Origin: JBBTQJ01 sp038065755
GTDB taxonomy: Bacteria > Patescibacteriota > Minisyncoccia > Minisyncoccales > Staskawiczbacteraceae
Reading direction: 5' to 3'
NCBI GenBank assembly: GCA_038065755.1
Contig: JBBTQJ010000012.1
Location: 1-8,183, forward strand
DNA: 8,183 nucleotides
Positions 1 to 6,728 of the stretch are shown here, piece after piece; the first letter of the stretch is position 1; each line of letters opens with the position of its first letter. A model generated the notes under the pieces. The model was not told where the DNA came from, searched no databases, and saw only the letters and a program-made list of their open reading frames with translations. A program made the position numbers and the translations under genes.

Positions 1-1345
1 TAATATTCCAATTGCCGGCTGACGAATCTATTTGAGACAAAATTTTGTCGCACAATAAAAGCGCTTCTTTTATATCTTTGTCTTGCATATTGCTCCACTT
101 TAGTAAATTTTTATCGTAATTTAATTTATCTTTGAAGAAAAAATCTGTTAATTCTACAATTTCTGAAAGTTTTTTCAACCGCTGGCTATAAGCCCGTATA
201 ATCTTTTCCAGGGTTTTTAAAGATACCTCCTCCCCTGTTTCTGAAATTATATATTCTGTATTTTTCTTTTCAATTAATTTTGCATCAATTAAATATGGAA
301 TACAAAGTTCTGTTAATTTTTCTATTGATTTTTCGCGAATATAAAAACCATTTAAGAAATCCAAACGCTGAATATTAAATATAGCCCCTGCTTTTTGTGT
401 TTTTTCAATAGAAAACTCTTTTTCAAGCTGAGACAAGGAAAATATTTCTCTTTCTGTGCCAGGATTCCAGCCCAAAAGAACCATAAAATTGACCAACGCC
501 TCCGGTAAATATCCCTTTAAATGATAATCTTTTAAAGCTGTATCTCCGTGGCGTTTTGAAAGCTTGCTTCTGTCCGGGTTTAACATTAAGGGCAAGTGGG
601 CATATATGGGCCTGTTAAAACCCAATGCTTCTTGAATCAAAATCTGCCTTGGCGTATTTGACAAATGCTCTTCTCCTCTTATTACATGAGAAATTTTCAT
701 TTCAAAGTCATCAACTACCACTGCAAAGTGAAAAAGCGGACTGTTTAAATCTTTTGCAATAACAACATCTCCCAAAAGCCCTGTATCAAACTCTATTTTT
801 CCCCTAATTAGGTCTTCAAATTTAACTTTTGTATTCTTAATTTTAAATCTTATAACCGAGAGCTTGCCTTCCGCCAAATTTTTCTGAACTTCTTCTTTAG
901 AAAGCTTTAAGCAAGTTCCGTCGTATTTTGGCGCCTTGCCTCTTGTCATTTGTTCCTGTCTTTTTGCTTCAAGTTCTTCTTCGGGACAAAAACAATAATA
1001 AGCCTTGTTTTCATCTAAAAGTTTTTTTAAATATTTTTCGTAAATAGCCAATCTTTGAGATTGTTTATAAGGGCCGAATTGGCCATCTATATCCGGACCT
1101 TCGTCCCATTTTATTGAAAGCCATTTTAACTCGTCTATAATTTCCTGAACCCATTTTAATTCAGACCTTTCCTTGTCTGTGTCTTCAATTCTTAAAATAA
1201 ACTTGCCTTTATTTTTTCTGGCAAAAAGATAATTAAACAAAGAGGTTCTGGCTCCCCCTATATGCAAAGGACCGGTTGGCGAAGGGGCAAACCTCACCCT
1301 TATTTCTTCTGGTTTCAAATTGTTTTTGTTTTTTTTCATAACCAT
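1..1345 (-). CDS. gltX: Glutamyl-tRNA synthetase (GluRS), C-terminus cut off by the window edge
   Basis: Class I aminoacyl-tRNA synthetase that charges tRNA-Glu with glutamate in the cytosol. I translated the minus strand by hand: 448 complete codons are present with no stop. The HIGH-type motif is at residues 21-34 (PSPTGPLHIGGART, His28) and the KMSKS-type motif is KLSKR at 261-265. A zinc-knuckle-like region has Cys118-x-Cys120-x24-Cys145, but the usual fourth ligand His is Lys147. The reading ends in the C-terminal anticodon-binding helices (about ...SSAGNWNI), so roughly 50-70 residues should lie beyond position 1. The start ATG directly follows the murG stop (TAAATG on the minus strand), implying cotranscription and perhaps translational coupling; a second ATG at 1339 is an alternative start. 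Whether it also charges tRNA-Gln (non-discriminating type) cannot be told from the sequence. Confidence 0.95.
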   Translation of the reverse strand, partial: MVMKKNKNNLKPEEIRVRFAPSPTGPLHIGGARTSLFNYLFARKNKGKFILRIEDTDKERSELKWVQEIIDELKWLSIKWDEGPDIDGQFGPYKQSQRLAIYEKYLKKLLDENKAYYCFCPEEELEAKRQEQMTRGKAPKYDGTCLKLSKEEVQKNLAEGKLSVIRFKIKNTKVKFEDLIRGKIEFDTGLLGDVVIAKDLNSPLFHFAVVVDDFEMKISHVIRGEEHLSNTPRQILIQEALGFNRPIYAHLPLMLNPDRSKLSKRHGDTALKDYHLKGYLPEALVNFMVLLGWNPGTEREIFSLSQLEKEFSIEKTQKAGAIFNIQRLDFLNGFYIREKSIEKLTELCIPYLIDAKLIEKKNTEYIISETGEEVSLKTLEKIIRAYSQRLKKLSEIVELTDFFFKDKLNYDKNLLKWSNMQDKDIKEALLLCDKILSQIDSSAGNWNI

Positions 1346-2461
1346 TTATTCCAACATTAAATATTCTAAAATTTCTCTGGCGATTGTTCTAGCAGCCATA
1401 GGTTTTGAAAATCTTAATGCCGCTGTTTTCATTTCTTCTAATTTTTCTTTATACAAAAATAATAAATTTAATTTTTCAAGAAAAAAATCATCAGATAAAT
1501 TATCCTGTTCAATAACCAAGGCGGCGCCGGTTTGGGAATAAGAATAAGCATTTTTAAACTGATGATCAGCGGCTGAGCCGAGCAGAGGAATTAAAATGCT
1601 TGGCTTGCCAATAGCGGCAATTTCAAAAATAGAGCCGGACCCAGACCGCGAAATTATAAAGTCTGCTGTTTTATAGGCGTGCTTTAATTTTTCTTCGTCT
1701 AAAAACCCTACTGCATGATAATAGTTTTCAAAAGACTTATCTATTATAACCTGGGCTTCTGCTTCTATTTCTTTGGCATTTTCTCTTCCACATACATGAA
1801 TTATTTCAAATTTTTTAAGCAAGTTATTTAAAAGCAACAAAACAAAATCATTAATGGCTTCTGCTCCCTGCGACCCCCCCAAAAATAAAATAATTGGTTT
1901 TTGAAGAGTTAAATCAAATAATTCTTCTGCCCTTTTTACATCTCCTTCAAGCAGTTCCCTTCTTATGGGGTTGCCGGTTAAAATTACTTTTTGAGGATCA
2001 AAATACTCTGTTTTAGGGAAAGAAACAAAAACTTTTTTAGCCCATTTAGAAGAAATGCGGTTAGACAGCCCTGGCACAATGTCTGACTCGTGCAGAAAAA
2101 CCGGAATTCTCAAAATCAGAGCGCAAATAGTTACAGCAATAGAGCCGGATCCGCCTTTGCTAAAAATTATTTGAGGCCTCATTTTTAAAATAAGAAAAAA
2201 ACTTTGCAAAATTCCAAAAGGAATTTTAAAAAAAATGTCTAAAAAATTTTTAAAAGAAAAATATCTCCTGATTTTTCCTGATATTATTTTTTTTATTATA
2301 AAACTTTCCTGCGACAGCAAAATCAGCCCAAATTCATCTTTGGGACCAATATAATAAAAGTCCAGGTCTTTTTTGGGGTAAATTCTCCTTATTTCCCTGG
2401 CAATAGCAACGATGGGAAAAACATGCCCCCCTGTTCCCCCGCCCGTAAAAAGTATTTTCAT
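1346..2461 (-). CDS. murG: UDP-GlcNAc:undecaprenyl-PP-MurNAc-pentapeptide GlcNAc transferase MurG
   Basis: GT-B glycosyltransferase that converts lipid I to lipid II at the inner face of the cytoplasmic membrane. The protein has 371 residues, normal for the family. The N-terminal glycine loop GGGTGGH is at 7-13 and a second glycine loop, SKGGSGS, is at 101-107. HES is at 124-126, followed by PGLSNR. The C-terminal UDP-GlcNAc domain begins with GGSQGA (195-200) and carries SRSGSGSIFE (271-280), where Glu280 is expected to contact the ribose, and DHQ at 299-301. The start MKILFTGGG is the natural family start, although no good Shine-Dalgarno is seen. It lies 62 nt after ftsW; an extended -10 box in that gap may provide an internal promoter. 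The next gene, gltX, starts right at its stop. Together with ftsW and murD it preserves dcw-cluster order. Confidence 0.97.
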   Translation of the reverse strand: MKILFTGGGTGGHVFPIVAIAREIRRIYPKKDLDFYYIGPKDEFGLILLSQESFIIKKIISGKIRRYFSFKNFLDIFFKIPFGILQSFFLILKMRPQIIFSKGGSGSIAVTICALILRIPVFLHESDIVPGLSNRISSKWAKKVFVSFPKTEYFDPQKVILTGNPIRRELLEGDVKRAEELFDLTLQKPIILFLGGSQGAEAINDFVLLLLNNLLKKFEIIHVCGRENAKEIEAEAQVIIDKSFENYYHAVGFLDEEKLKHAYKTADFIISRSGSGSIFEIAAIGKPSILIPLLGSAADHQFKNAYSYSQTGAALVIEQDNLSDDFFLEKLNLLFLYKEKLEEMKTAALRFSKPMAARTIAREILEYLMLE

Positions 2462-2492
2462 GAATAAATTTTTAATTTTAAAACCTTTTTAA

Positions 2493-2501
2493 ATTATAGC
2501 A
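2493..2501 (-). promoter_or_regulatory. Possible extended -10 promoter for murG-gltX
   Basis: In the 62-nt gap between ftsW and murG the minus strand reads TGCTATAAT, a consensus TATAAT (2498-2493) with an extended-10 TGn (2501-2499). A weak -35-like GTGGCA lies 18 nt upstream. In such an AT-rich genome this may be chance, but it could give murG and gltX a transcript of their own. Confidence 0.35.
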
Positions 2502-2523
2502 ACTAATTTTTAATAATGCCACA

Positions 2524-3651
2524 TCATCCGTTTTTGGATATGTTTAAAAGCAATCCTATGCCGATTAATTCGTTGATTAGATGTGAGCCGCCATAGCTGA
2601 AAAACGGCAAAGGTATTCCGCTCAAAGGAAATATTCCTGCAACCGAGCTTATGTTTATAAACGCCTGAAAAGTAATCCAAAAAGTAATGCCTATTGCCGT
2701 CAGTTTGGCAAATTTATCGTCTGTTTTTTTGGCGATTTTAAACCCTAAATATAAAAATAAAACAAAAAGAGAAATTAAAATAAAAGAGCCGAAAATTCCG
2801 GTTTCTTCAGCATATATGGCAAAAATAGAATCTGTCATTGCCTGGGGCAGAAATCCGAATTTCTGAACAGACATTCCCAGGCCTTTTCCAAAAAATCCTC
2901 CCGATCCTATGGCTATTAAAGACTGATTTAACTGGAGCCCTTTGCCTAAAGGGTCGGCCCCCGGATTCAAAAAAACCAGCCATCTGTCAAGGCGATAAGA
3001 TTTTGTTGTAATTAAAAATAATAATCCGCCTATCCCCCCGACAATTGTTAGGGCGGTGTGCCAAAAAGGAGCTCCGGAACTAAAATATATAAAAATTAAT
3101 GTTAAGCCAATTATCCCTAGTGTGGTGATGTCCGGCTGGCATATTAAGATTATGGAAATTATTGTTAAAAAAATTAAAAAAGGGATAAAAAGATATATTA
3201 TATTATAATAGCCTTTTTTGACTATAGATATCCAGTCTTTTTGCTTTGTTTCAGATAATTTACTGGCAATCCAGGCGCTTAAATACAACACAGAAGTAAT
3301 TTTTAACAGCTCTGAGGGCTGAAAAATAAACTCTCCTATATTTATCCAGCGCTGGGCTCCCCAAAATTTTGATCCCATAAAGGGCGTGAAAACAAGAAGC
3401 AAAAGAATGAAGTTTAAAAAAAGAAAAATAGGAATTATTTTTTTTAAATAATGCAGGGGAAATTTATAGGCAACAAATCCCAAAAGCGCGCCCGGCAATA
3501 AGCCGAATTTTAACTGGTGTATTATGTAGTAGTTAGTGTTGCCAAACTGCCTCAAAGAAGATAGTGCCGAAATAATTGCCAAAAAAAATATCCCGAAGCC
3601 CACTAAAAAAACTGCCAGAAAAAATAAAGGATAGTTAATGTGTTTTTTCAT
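2524..3651 (-). CDS. ftsW: SEDS-family peptidoglycan glycosyltransferase FtsW (lipid II polymerase)
   Basis: Multi-pass membrane protein of the FtsW/RodA/SpoVE (SEDS) family, which polymerises lipid II into glycan strands together with a class B penicillin-binding protein. The protein has 375 residues and about ten hydrophobic segments. Diagnostic motifs are FQPSELLK (110-117), QPDITTLG (172-179) with Asp174 at the position of the catalytic acid, the long extracellular loop with DRWLVFLNPGADPLGKGLQ (222-240), AEETGIFGS (281-289), and the C-terminal PLPFFSYGGSHL (347-358). The start overlaps the end of murL-murD by 17 bp, so the two are almost certainly cotranscribed and perhaps coupled. FtsW (division) is preferred over RodA (elongation) because the gene sits between murD and murG as in dcw clusters; sequence alone does not settle this. 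Confidence 0.93.
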   Translation of the reverse strand: MKKHINYPLFFLAVFLVGFGIFFLAIISALSSLRQFGNTNYYIIHQLKFGLLPGALLGFVAYKFPLHYLKKIIPIFLFLNFILLLLVFTPFMGSKFWGAQRWINIGEFIFQPSELLKITSVLYLSAWIASKLSETKQKDWISIVKKGYYNIIYLFIPFLIFLTIISIILICQPDITTLGIIGLTLIFIYFSSGAPFWHTALTIVGGIGGLLFLITTKSYRLDRWLVFLNPGADPLGKGLQLNQSLIAIGSGGFFGKGLGMSVQKFGFLPQAMTDSIFAIYAEETGIFGSFILISLFVLFLYLGFKIAKKTDDKFAKLTAIGITFWITFQAFINISSVAGIFPLSGIPLPFFSYGGSHLINELIGIGLLLNISKNG

Positions 3652-6283
3652 TGCCTATTTTTTTAACAAATTTTTTAAATTGGTTTCCTTTGGCTTCAAA
3701 ATTTTTCCATAAAGAATAGCTCGGCGAAGCGCAGGACAAAAGGCAGGCGCCGCCACTTTTTGTATTCTTATAGGCAAACCTGACAGCCTCTTCCATGCTG
3801 AATGTTTTTAGTATATTAAAAACTGCAAGCCCTGGGCCGCGCCGAAGGGCTTTTAAAATTTTATTTCCGCTGTCTGGAAAAAGAACGATATTTTTTATTT
3901 TATATTTTTTGATTATTTTTTCCAGCTGTGAAAAATCATATCCCCTGTCCTGCCCCCCTAAAAAAATCGTATCAATATTTTTTAAAGTTTTAATTGCCAT
4001 TATGGTTGACTCTGGGGTTGTGGAAATAGCATCGTCGTAAAACTTAATATTTTTAAATTTTCCCACAAATTCCAATCTATGCTCTAGGGGCTTGAAATTT
4101 TCAACCGCTCTTTTTATAATTCTATCTGAAATATTAAATAATCTTGCGGCCGCAACAGCCGCTCCGATATTTTTTTTGTTGTGTTCTCCCGGCAACCGAG
4201 ATTTAAAGCCACCCGCGTTTGCAAACGGAATTATTTTTGCTCTTGACTCTTTTGCCCAATCAGATAATTTTTTATTTTCTGGATTATAAATAAAAAAATT
4301 GTTTTTGTTTTGGAATTTTATAATATTTTTTTTTGCTTTGTAATAATTTTCAACATTTCCGTGGTAATCCATATGCTCTGGAAATAAATTTGTGACAACC
4401 GCAATATTTGGAGAAAAATCCAAATCTTCCAGCTGGGCCGAAGAAAGCTCTAAGACAAAAATAGCGTCTTTTTTAATTGGCTTCATTAGCGCCTCTAACA
4501 TTGGTTTTCCTATGTTGCCTAAAATTTTTACATTTTTTCTGGCAGTTTTTAAGATTTCGTATATTAAAGAAGTTGTCGTGCTTTTGCCTTTGCTGCCGGT
4601 TATCCCAACTATTATATTTTTACCTAAAACTTTTGAGAAAAAAATGTTAGTTGCAGTTGTATGGGGAATAGTTATTAAATCTTTTTTAATGCCGGGAGTT
4701 TTTATTAAAATGTCATAATTTTCCTGTTTTTCTAAATAGTTTTTCCCCTGATTTGCGTCTGCTATTCCAATTTTTAAATTCGAATAATATTTTTTTAGAT
4801 ATTTTTTTGTAACCTTTCCCTCTTTGCCGTATCCTAAAATTAAAATGTTTTTTATTCCAAAAAATCTAAATTGACTGGAATTATTCAAGGCAGGGTTTGT
4901 TTTAAAAACGTTTTTAACTAATTTTTCCGGATTTTTTATTTTTGGCAAAAATGTTTTAATAATTAAATCGTTTTTTCCACCCCGGGCAAAAAACTTTTTA
5001 GAAGCTAAAAACATAGCAGCTCTTGCTTCTTCAAGGGTGCCCACGCAGTCAAAGGGCTTTATTTTGCCAAAACCTAAAATGTCGCGGAATAACGGCAATA
5101 ATTTTTCCTCCTGATAAAGATTTTTTTTAAAAATTCCCAATAATTCTTTTTTTGGCAAAAAAGCCGACAACAAAATAAACGAAAAAACGCACTTGGGGCA
5201 TTCGTTGCACCATAATCCCCCGCCCTGTTTTTTGCCTAATGTGAAATTTTTATTGCAACTGGAAAAATAAGGAAAATATTTTTTATATTTTGAAAACATT
5301 TCCGCTATTCTAATTTCGTAAAACGGCTTTAATAAGGAAAAATAATGAATGTCTTTGGTTATAAAATTATTTATATAATCATAAAACAAATTTTCAAACT
5401 CAGATGATTTTGACCATTGGTGGTTAACGTCTGTCCCTTTATATTTAATATTGCCAAAATTGCTGCTATATTCGTTTGATACGATAAAATAAGAATATTT
5501 ATATAAAACAGATGTCAAAACCCCTAAAAACCCGTATATGGCAGAAACGGGAATATGGCCGTTATATTTATGCTCTTGAAATGCTTTTTTATCTAAAATT
5601 CTTTTTATTTTAATAGATTTTAATCCGGTTTTATCTATTATTTTATTAACTAGATCAGACTCTTTGTTTGTTTCCACAAAAAAAGCCGTGGTGTCAAAAT
5701 TCTGTTCTTTTAAAAGTTCTATTGAAACAATAGAATCTTTTCCTCCCCCAACAGCAACAAGACACCTATTATTTATAGATCCCCCCCCCGCTTCGTCATT
5801 GTGGGGCTTCATAAAGCCGAAATAATCTTTATTCTCTGGTTTGGGTTGCTTTGTCGCTGTGGCTTCTCGCAATGACGATAGTTTAACAAAGGGGAAATTT
5901 GGGGAAACTTTCGGGTCAAGTTTGTTTCTATAAAAAAATTCTCCCAAACCTTTTTTGTAAACAATATTCCAAAAATTAGCTTCTTTTTCCGTTAAATCAT
6001 AAGGAATTTTTACTTTTGTCGCGCAATAAAATTTAAAATAACTAATGCCCAATATTAAATGCAACCCCTCAAAAATCTTATTCAAAAGCCCTGCTGGAAT
6101 TTTATTTAAATCATTAGTATTGATTTTTTTTGGTAAAATTATTGTTTCCGTAAAATCCACATTCTCTCCGCCCTCAAATTCCTGCCTGTAATTAAAAAAA
6201 ATCCTTTTTTTAGCAGGCTCAAATTTATACGAAACAAACTCAAAAACCGTTGCCTTTGCGTTTAATTTTGCGTTTTTAATCAT
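3635..6283 (-). CDS. murL-murD: Fused MurL-MurD: UDP-MurNAc-L-Ala-L-Glu epimerase joined to UDP-MurNAc-L-Ala glutamate ligase (MurD2-like)
   Basis: The 882-residue protein is about twice the usual MurD length. Residues 1 to about 455 resemble MurL, the ATP-dependent epimerase that converts the terminal L-Glu of UDP-MurNAc-L-Ala-L-Glu to D-Glu: a PP-loop-type VAVGGGKDS at 176-184, SNEYSSNFGN at 269-278, and a Cys cluster C343, C359, C362, C365 (LWCNECPKC) that may bind metal. Residues about 470-882 are a complete Mur ligase: Rossmann-like LILGYGKEGK (481-490), P-loop GITGSKGKSTT (560-570), HMDYHG (637-642), YYKAKK with the likely carbamylated Lys651, HRLEFV (735-740), and LSCASPSYSLWKNFEAKG (849-866). 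DDAISTTPEST (750-760) replaces the usual MurD DSKATN, which fits an L-Glu-adding MurD2. An in-frame palindromic element encodes about residues 136-165. First gene of the cell-wall cluster; overlaps ftsW by 17 bp. The fusion itself is seen; the epimerase role is by family resemblance. Confidence 0.88.
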   Translation of the reverse strand: MIKNAKLNAKATVFEFVSYKFEPAKKRIFFNYRQEFEGGENVDFTETIILPKKINTNDLNKIPAGLLNKIFEGLHLILGISYFKFYCATKVKIPYDLTEKEANFWNIVYKKGLGEFFYRNKLDPKVSPNFPFVKLSSLREATATKQPKPENKDYFGFMKPHNDEAGGGSINNRCLVAVGGGKDSIVSIELLKEQNFDTTAFFVETNKESDLVNKIIDKTGLKSIKIKRILDKKAFQEHKYNGHIPVSAIYGFLGVLTSVLYKYSYFIVSNEYSSNFGNIKYKGTDVNHQWSKSSEFENLFYDYINNFITKDIHYFSLLKPFYEIRIAEMFSKYKKYFPYFSSCNKNFTLGKKQGGGLWCNECPKCVFSFILLSAFLPKKELLGIFKKNLYQEEKLLPLFRDILGFGKIKPFDCVGTLEEARAAMFLASKKFFARGGKNDLIIKTFLPKIKNPEKLVKNVFKTNPALNNSSQFRFFGIKNILILGYGKEGKVTKKYLKKYYSNLKIGIADANQGKNYLEKQENYDILIKTPGIKKDLITIPHTTATNIFFSKVLGKNIIVGITGSKGKSTTTSLIYEILKTARKNVKILGNIGKPMLEALMKPIKKDAIFVLELSSAQLEDLDFSPNIAVVTNLFPEHMDYHGNVENYYKAKKNIIKFQNKNNFFIYNPENKKLSDWAKESRAKIIPFANAGGFKSRLPGEHNKKNIGAAVAAARLFNISDRIIKRAVENFKPLEHRLEFVGKFKNIKFYDDAISTTPESTIMAIKTLKNIDTIFLGGQDRGYDFSQLEKIIKKYKIKNIVLFPDSGNKILKALRRGPGLAVFNILKTFSMEEAVRFAYKNTKSGGACLLSCASPSYSLWKNFEAKGNQFKKFVKKIGNEKTH
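5793..5878. repeat. In-frame palindromic REP-like element inside the MurL coding region
   Basis: Perfect 9-bp inverted ends, TCGTCATTG at 5793-5801 and CAATGACGA at 5870-5878, enclose 68 bp. On the minus strand it opens with TCATTGCGAGAAGCCACAGCG, the type of 'TCATTGCGAG...GCGACAAAGCAA' palindrome found dispersed in many bacterial genomes. A small internal hairpin, GGCTT (5805-5809) / AAGCC (5814-5818), lies near one end. It is read through in frame as about residues 136-165 of MurL-MurD (SSLREATATKQPKPE... to ...KPHNDEA), a hydrophilic stretch just before the PP-loop that looks like a surface linker. This resembles Rickettsia palindromic elements, which also sit inside proteins. Recognition of the consensus is from memory. 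Confidence 0.72.
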
Positions 6284-6289
6284 TAAATC

Positions 6290-6317
6290 ATTATATCTAA
6301 TTTTTCCTTAAAATCAA
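6290..6317 (-). promoter_or_regulatory. Putative promoter of the murL-murD/ftsW/murG/gltX cluster
   Basis: The minus strand carries TTGATT (6317-6312), a 16-nt spacer and a consensus TATAAT (6295-6290). The -10 box ends only 6 nt before the ATG at 6283, so transcription would begin at or within a base or two of the start codon, giving a leaderless message. This agrees with the absence of a Shine-Dalgarno next to the ATG: the nearest AGGA is more than 20 nt away. The site lies just beyond the T-rich end of the hairpin array, which would separate the array transcript from the cell-wall operon. Confidence 0.5.
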
Positions 6318-6340
6318 ATCTAAATTTTAGCCAAAGCAAT

Positions 6341-6401
6341 AAAAAAGGACGACATTGCAGGAAAAGTTTCTTTTACAGAAACAATGGAAAGGTAGTCGTC
6401 C
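6341..6401 (-). terminator. Possible intrinsic terminator formed by unit A plus T-run
   Basis: Read on the minus strand, the 7-bp GC-containing arm GTCGTCC of unit A is followed immediately by TTTTTT (6346-6341). The loop is long (41 nt) but holds its own inner hairpin. It would end a transcript coming from the protein gene and array just before the murL-murD promoter. Not a canonical short hairpin, so moderate confidence. Confidence 0.4.
6347..6401 (-). ncRNA. Array unit A
   Basis: Plus-strand description. Outer arms GGACGAC (6347-6353) and GTCGTCC (6395-6401) pair over 7 bp. Left spacer ATTGCAGGAAA (6354-6364), inner hairpin A-GTTTC (6365-6370) with 7-nt loop and GAAAC-A (6378-6383), right spacer ATGGAAAGGTA (6384-6394). 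On the minus strand this is the last unit, and its final arm runs into six T residues (6346-6341), so it could also act as the transcript's terminator. Confidence 0.8.
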
Positions 6402-6409
6402 CTTAATTC

Positions 6410-6470
6410 TTTAGATAAAACAGGTAATAACTAGTTTTAAAAAAACAGCCGAATACTAGTTCTATCTAAA
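6410..6470 (-). ncRNA. Array unit B
   Basis: Plus-strand description. Outer arms TTTAGATAAAAC (6410-6421) and GTTCTATCTAAA (6459-6470) pair at 11 of 12 positions (one A.C mismatch). Left spacer AGGTAATAACT (6422-6432), inner hairpin A-GTTTT (6433-6438) / AAAAC-A (6442-6447), right spacer GCCGAATACTA (6448-6458). Its stem is the most AT-rich and least like the others, yet the 11-nt spacing and A-GT...AC-A frame are intact. Confidence 0.78.
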
Positions 6471-6482
6471 AAAGTATTGAAA

Positions 6483-6537
6483 GGACGAATCATGGACACT
6501 GTAGTTCAAAATGAACAATAGGCACTAAGATTCGCCC
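6483..6537 (-). ncRNA. Array unit C
   Basis: Plus-strand description. Outer arms GGACGAATC (6483-6491) and GATTCGCCC (6529-6537) pair at 8 of 9 positions. Left spacer ATGGACACTGT (6492-6502), inner hairpin A-GTTC (6503-6507) / GAAC-A (6513-6517), right spacer ATAGGCACTAA (6518-6528). The two spacers resemble each other (7 of 11 identical), which is not seen in the other units. The left arm shares AAAGGACGA with unit A. Confidence 0.8.
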
Positions 6538-6551
6538 AAAAAAAATATTAG

Positions 6552-6613
6552 AAAGAGCGAAACAAGGCGGTTTAAGTTTTTAAAAAAACACACTATCTCT
6601 AGTTTCGCTCTTT
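6552..6613 (-). ncRNA. Array unit D
   Basis: Plus-strand description. Outer arms AAAGAGCGAAAC (6552-6563) and GTTTCGCTCTTT (6602-6613) form the longest perfect stem, 12 bp. Left spacer AAGGCGGTTTA (6564-6574), inner hairpin A-GTTTT (6575-6580) / AAAAC-A (6585-6590), right spacer CACTATCTCTA (6591-6601). On the plus strand the stem is followed by TTTT (6614-6617), so it could also look like a plus-strand terminator. Confidence 0.82.
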
Positions 6614-6631
6614 TTTTGGAAAAAAAACAAT

Positions 6632-6687
6632 GAGGAGACAATCCTCTCTAAGTGATTGTTTAATCACAATTCAAGTCAGGTCTCCTC
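6632..6687 (-). ncRNA. Array unit E
   Basis: Plus-strand description. Outer arms GAGGAGAC (6632-6639) and GTCTCCTC (6680-6687), 8 bp perfect. Left spacer AATCCTCTCTA (6640-6650), inner hairpin A-GTGATT (6651-6657), loop GTTT, AATCAC-A (6662-6668), right spacer ATTCAAGTCAG (6669-6679). Inner hairpin sequence differs from the T/A-run versions of units B, D and F but keeps the A-GT...AC-A frame. Confidence 0.82.
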
Positions 6688-6695
6688 TTTGGAAC

Positions 6696-6728
6696 CTCGC
6701 CTAATCGGGGCTCTAAAGAATAGGCGAG
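6696..6728 (-). other. Extra hairpin between units E and F, competing with unit F's stem
   Basis: CTCGCCTA (6696-6703) pairs perfectly with TAGGCGAG (6721-6728), but 6723-6728 are also the left arm of unit F, so the two stems exclude each other. The left arm is followed by 11 nt starting with A (6704-6714), as in the units, but no inner hairpin or right spacer follows. It may be a truncated unit or a switch affecting processing. Confidence 0.5.

Noticed and set aside
1320..1541. Plus-strand open reading frame overlapping murG and the murG-gltX junction
   Set aside because: It lies opposite well-recognised murG and gltX coding sequence and its low-complexity product resembles no family.
6552..6617. 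Plus-strand intrinsic terminator (12-bp stem then T-run)
   Set aside because: It is unit D of the array with the same spacing as its neighbours, and no plus-strand gene precedes it.
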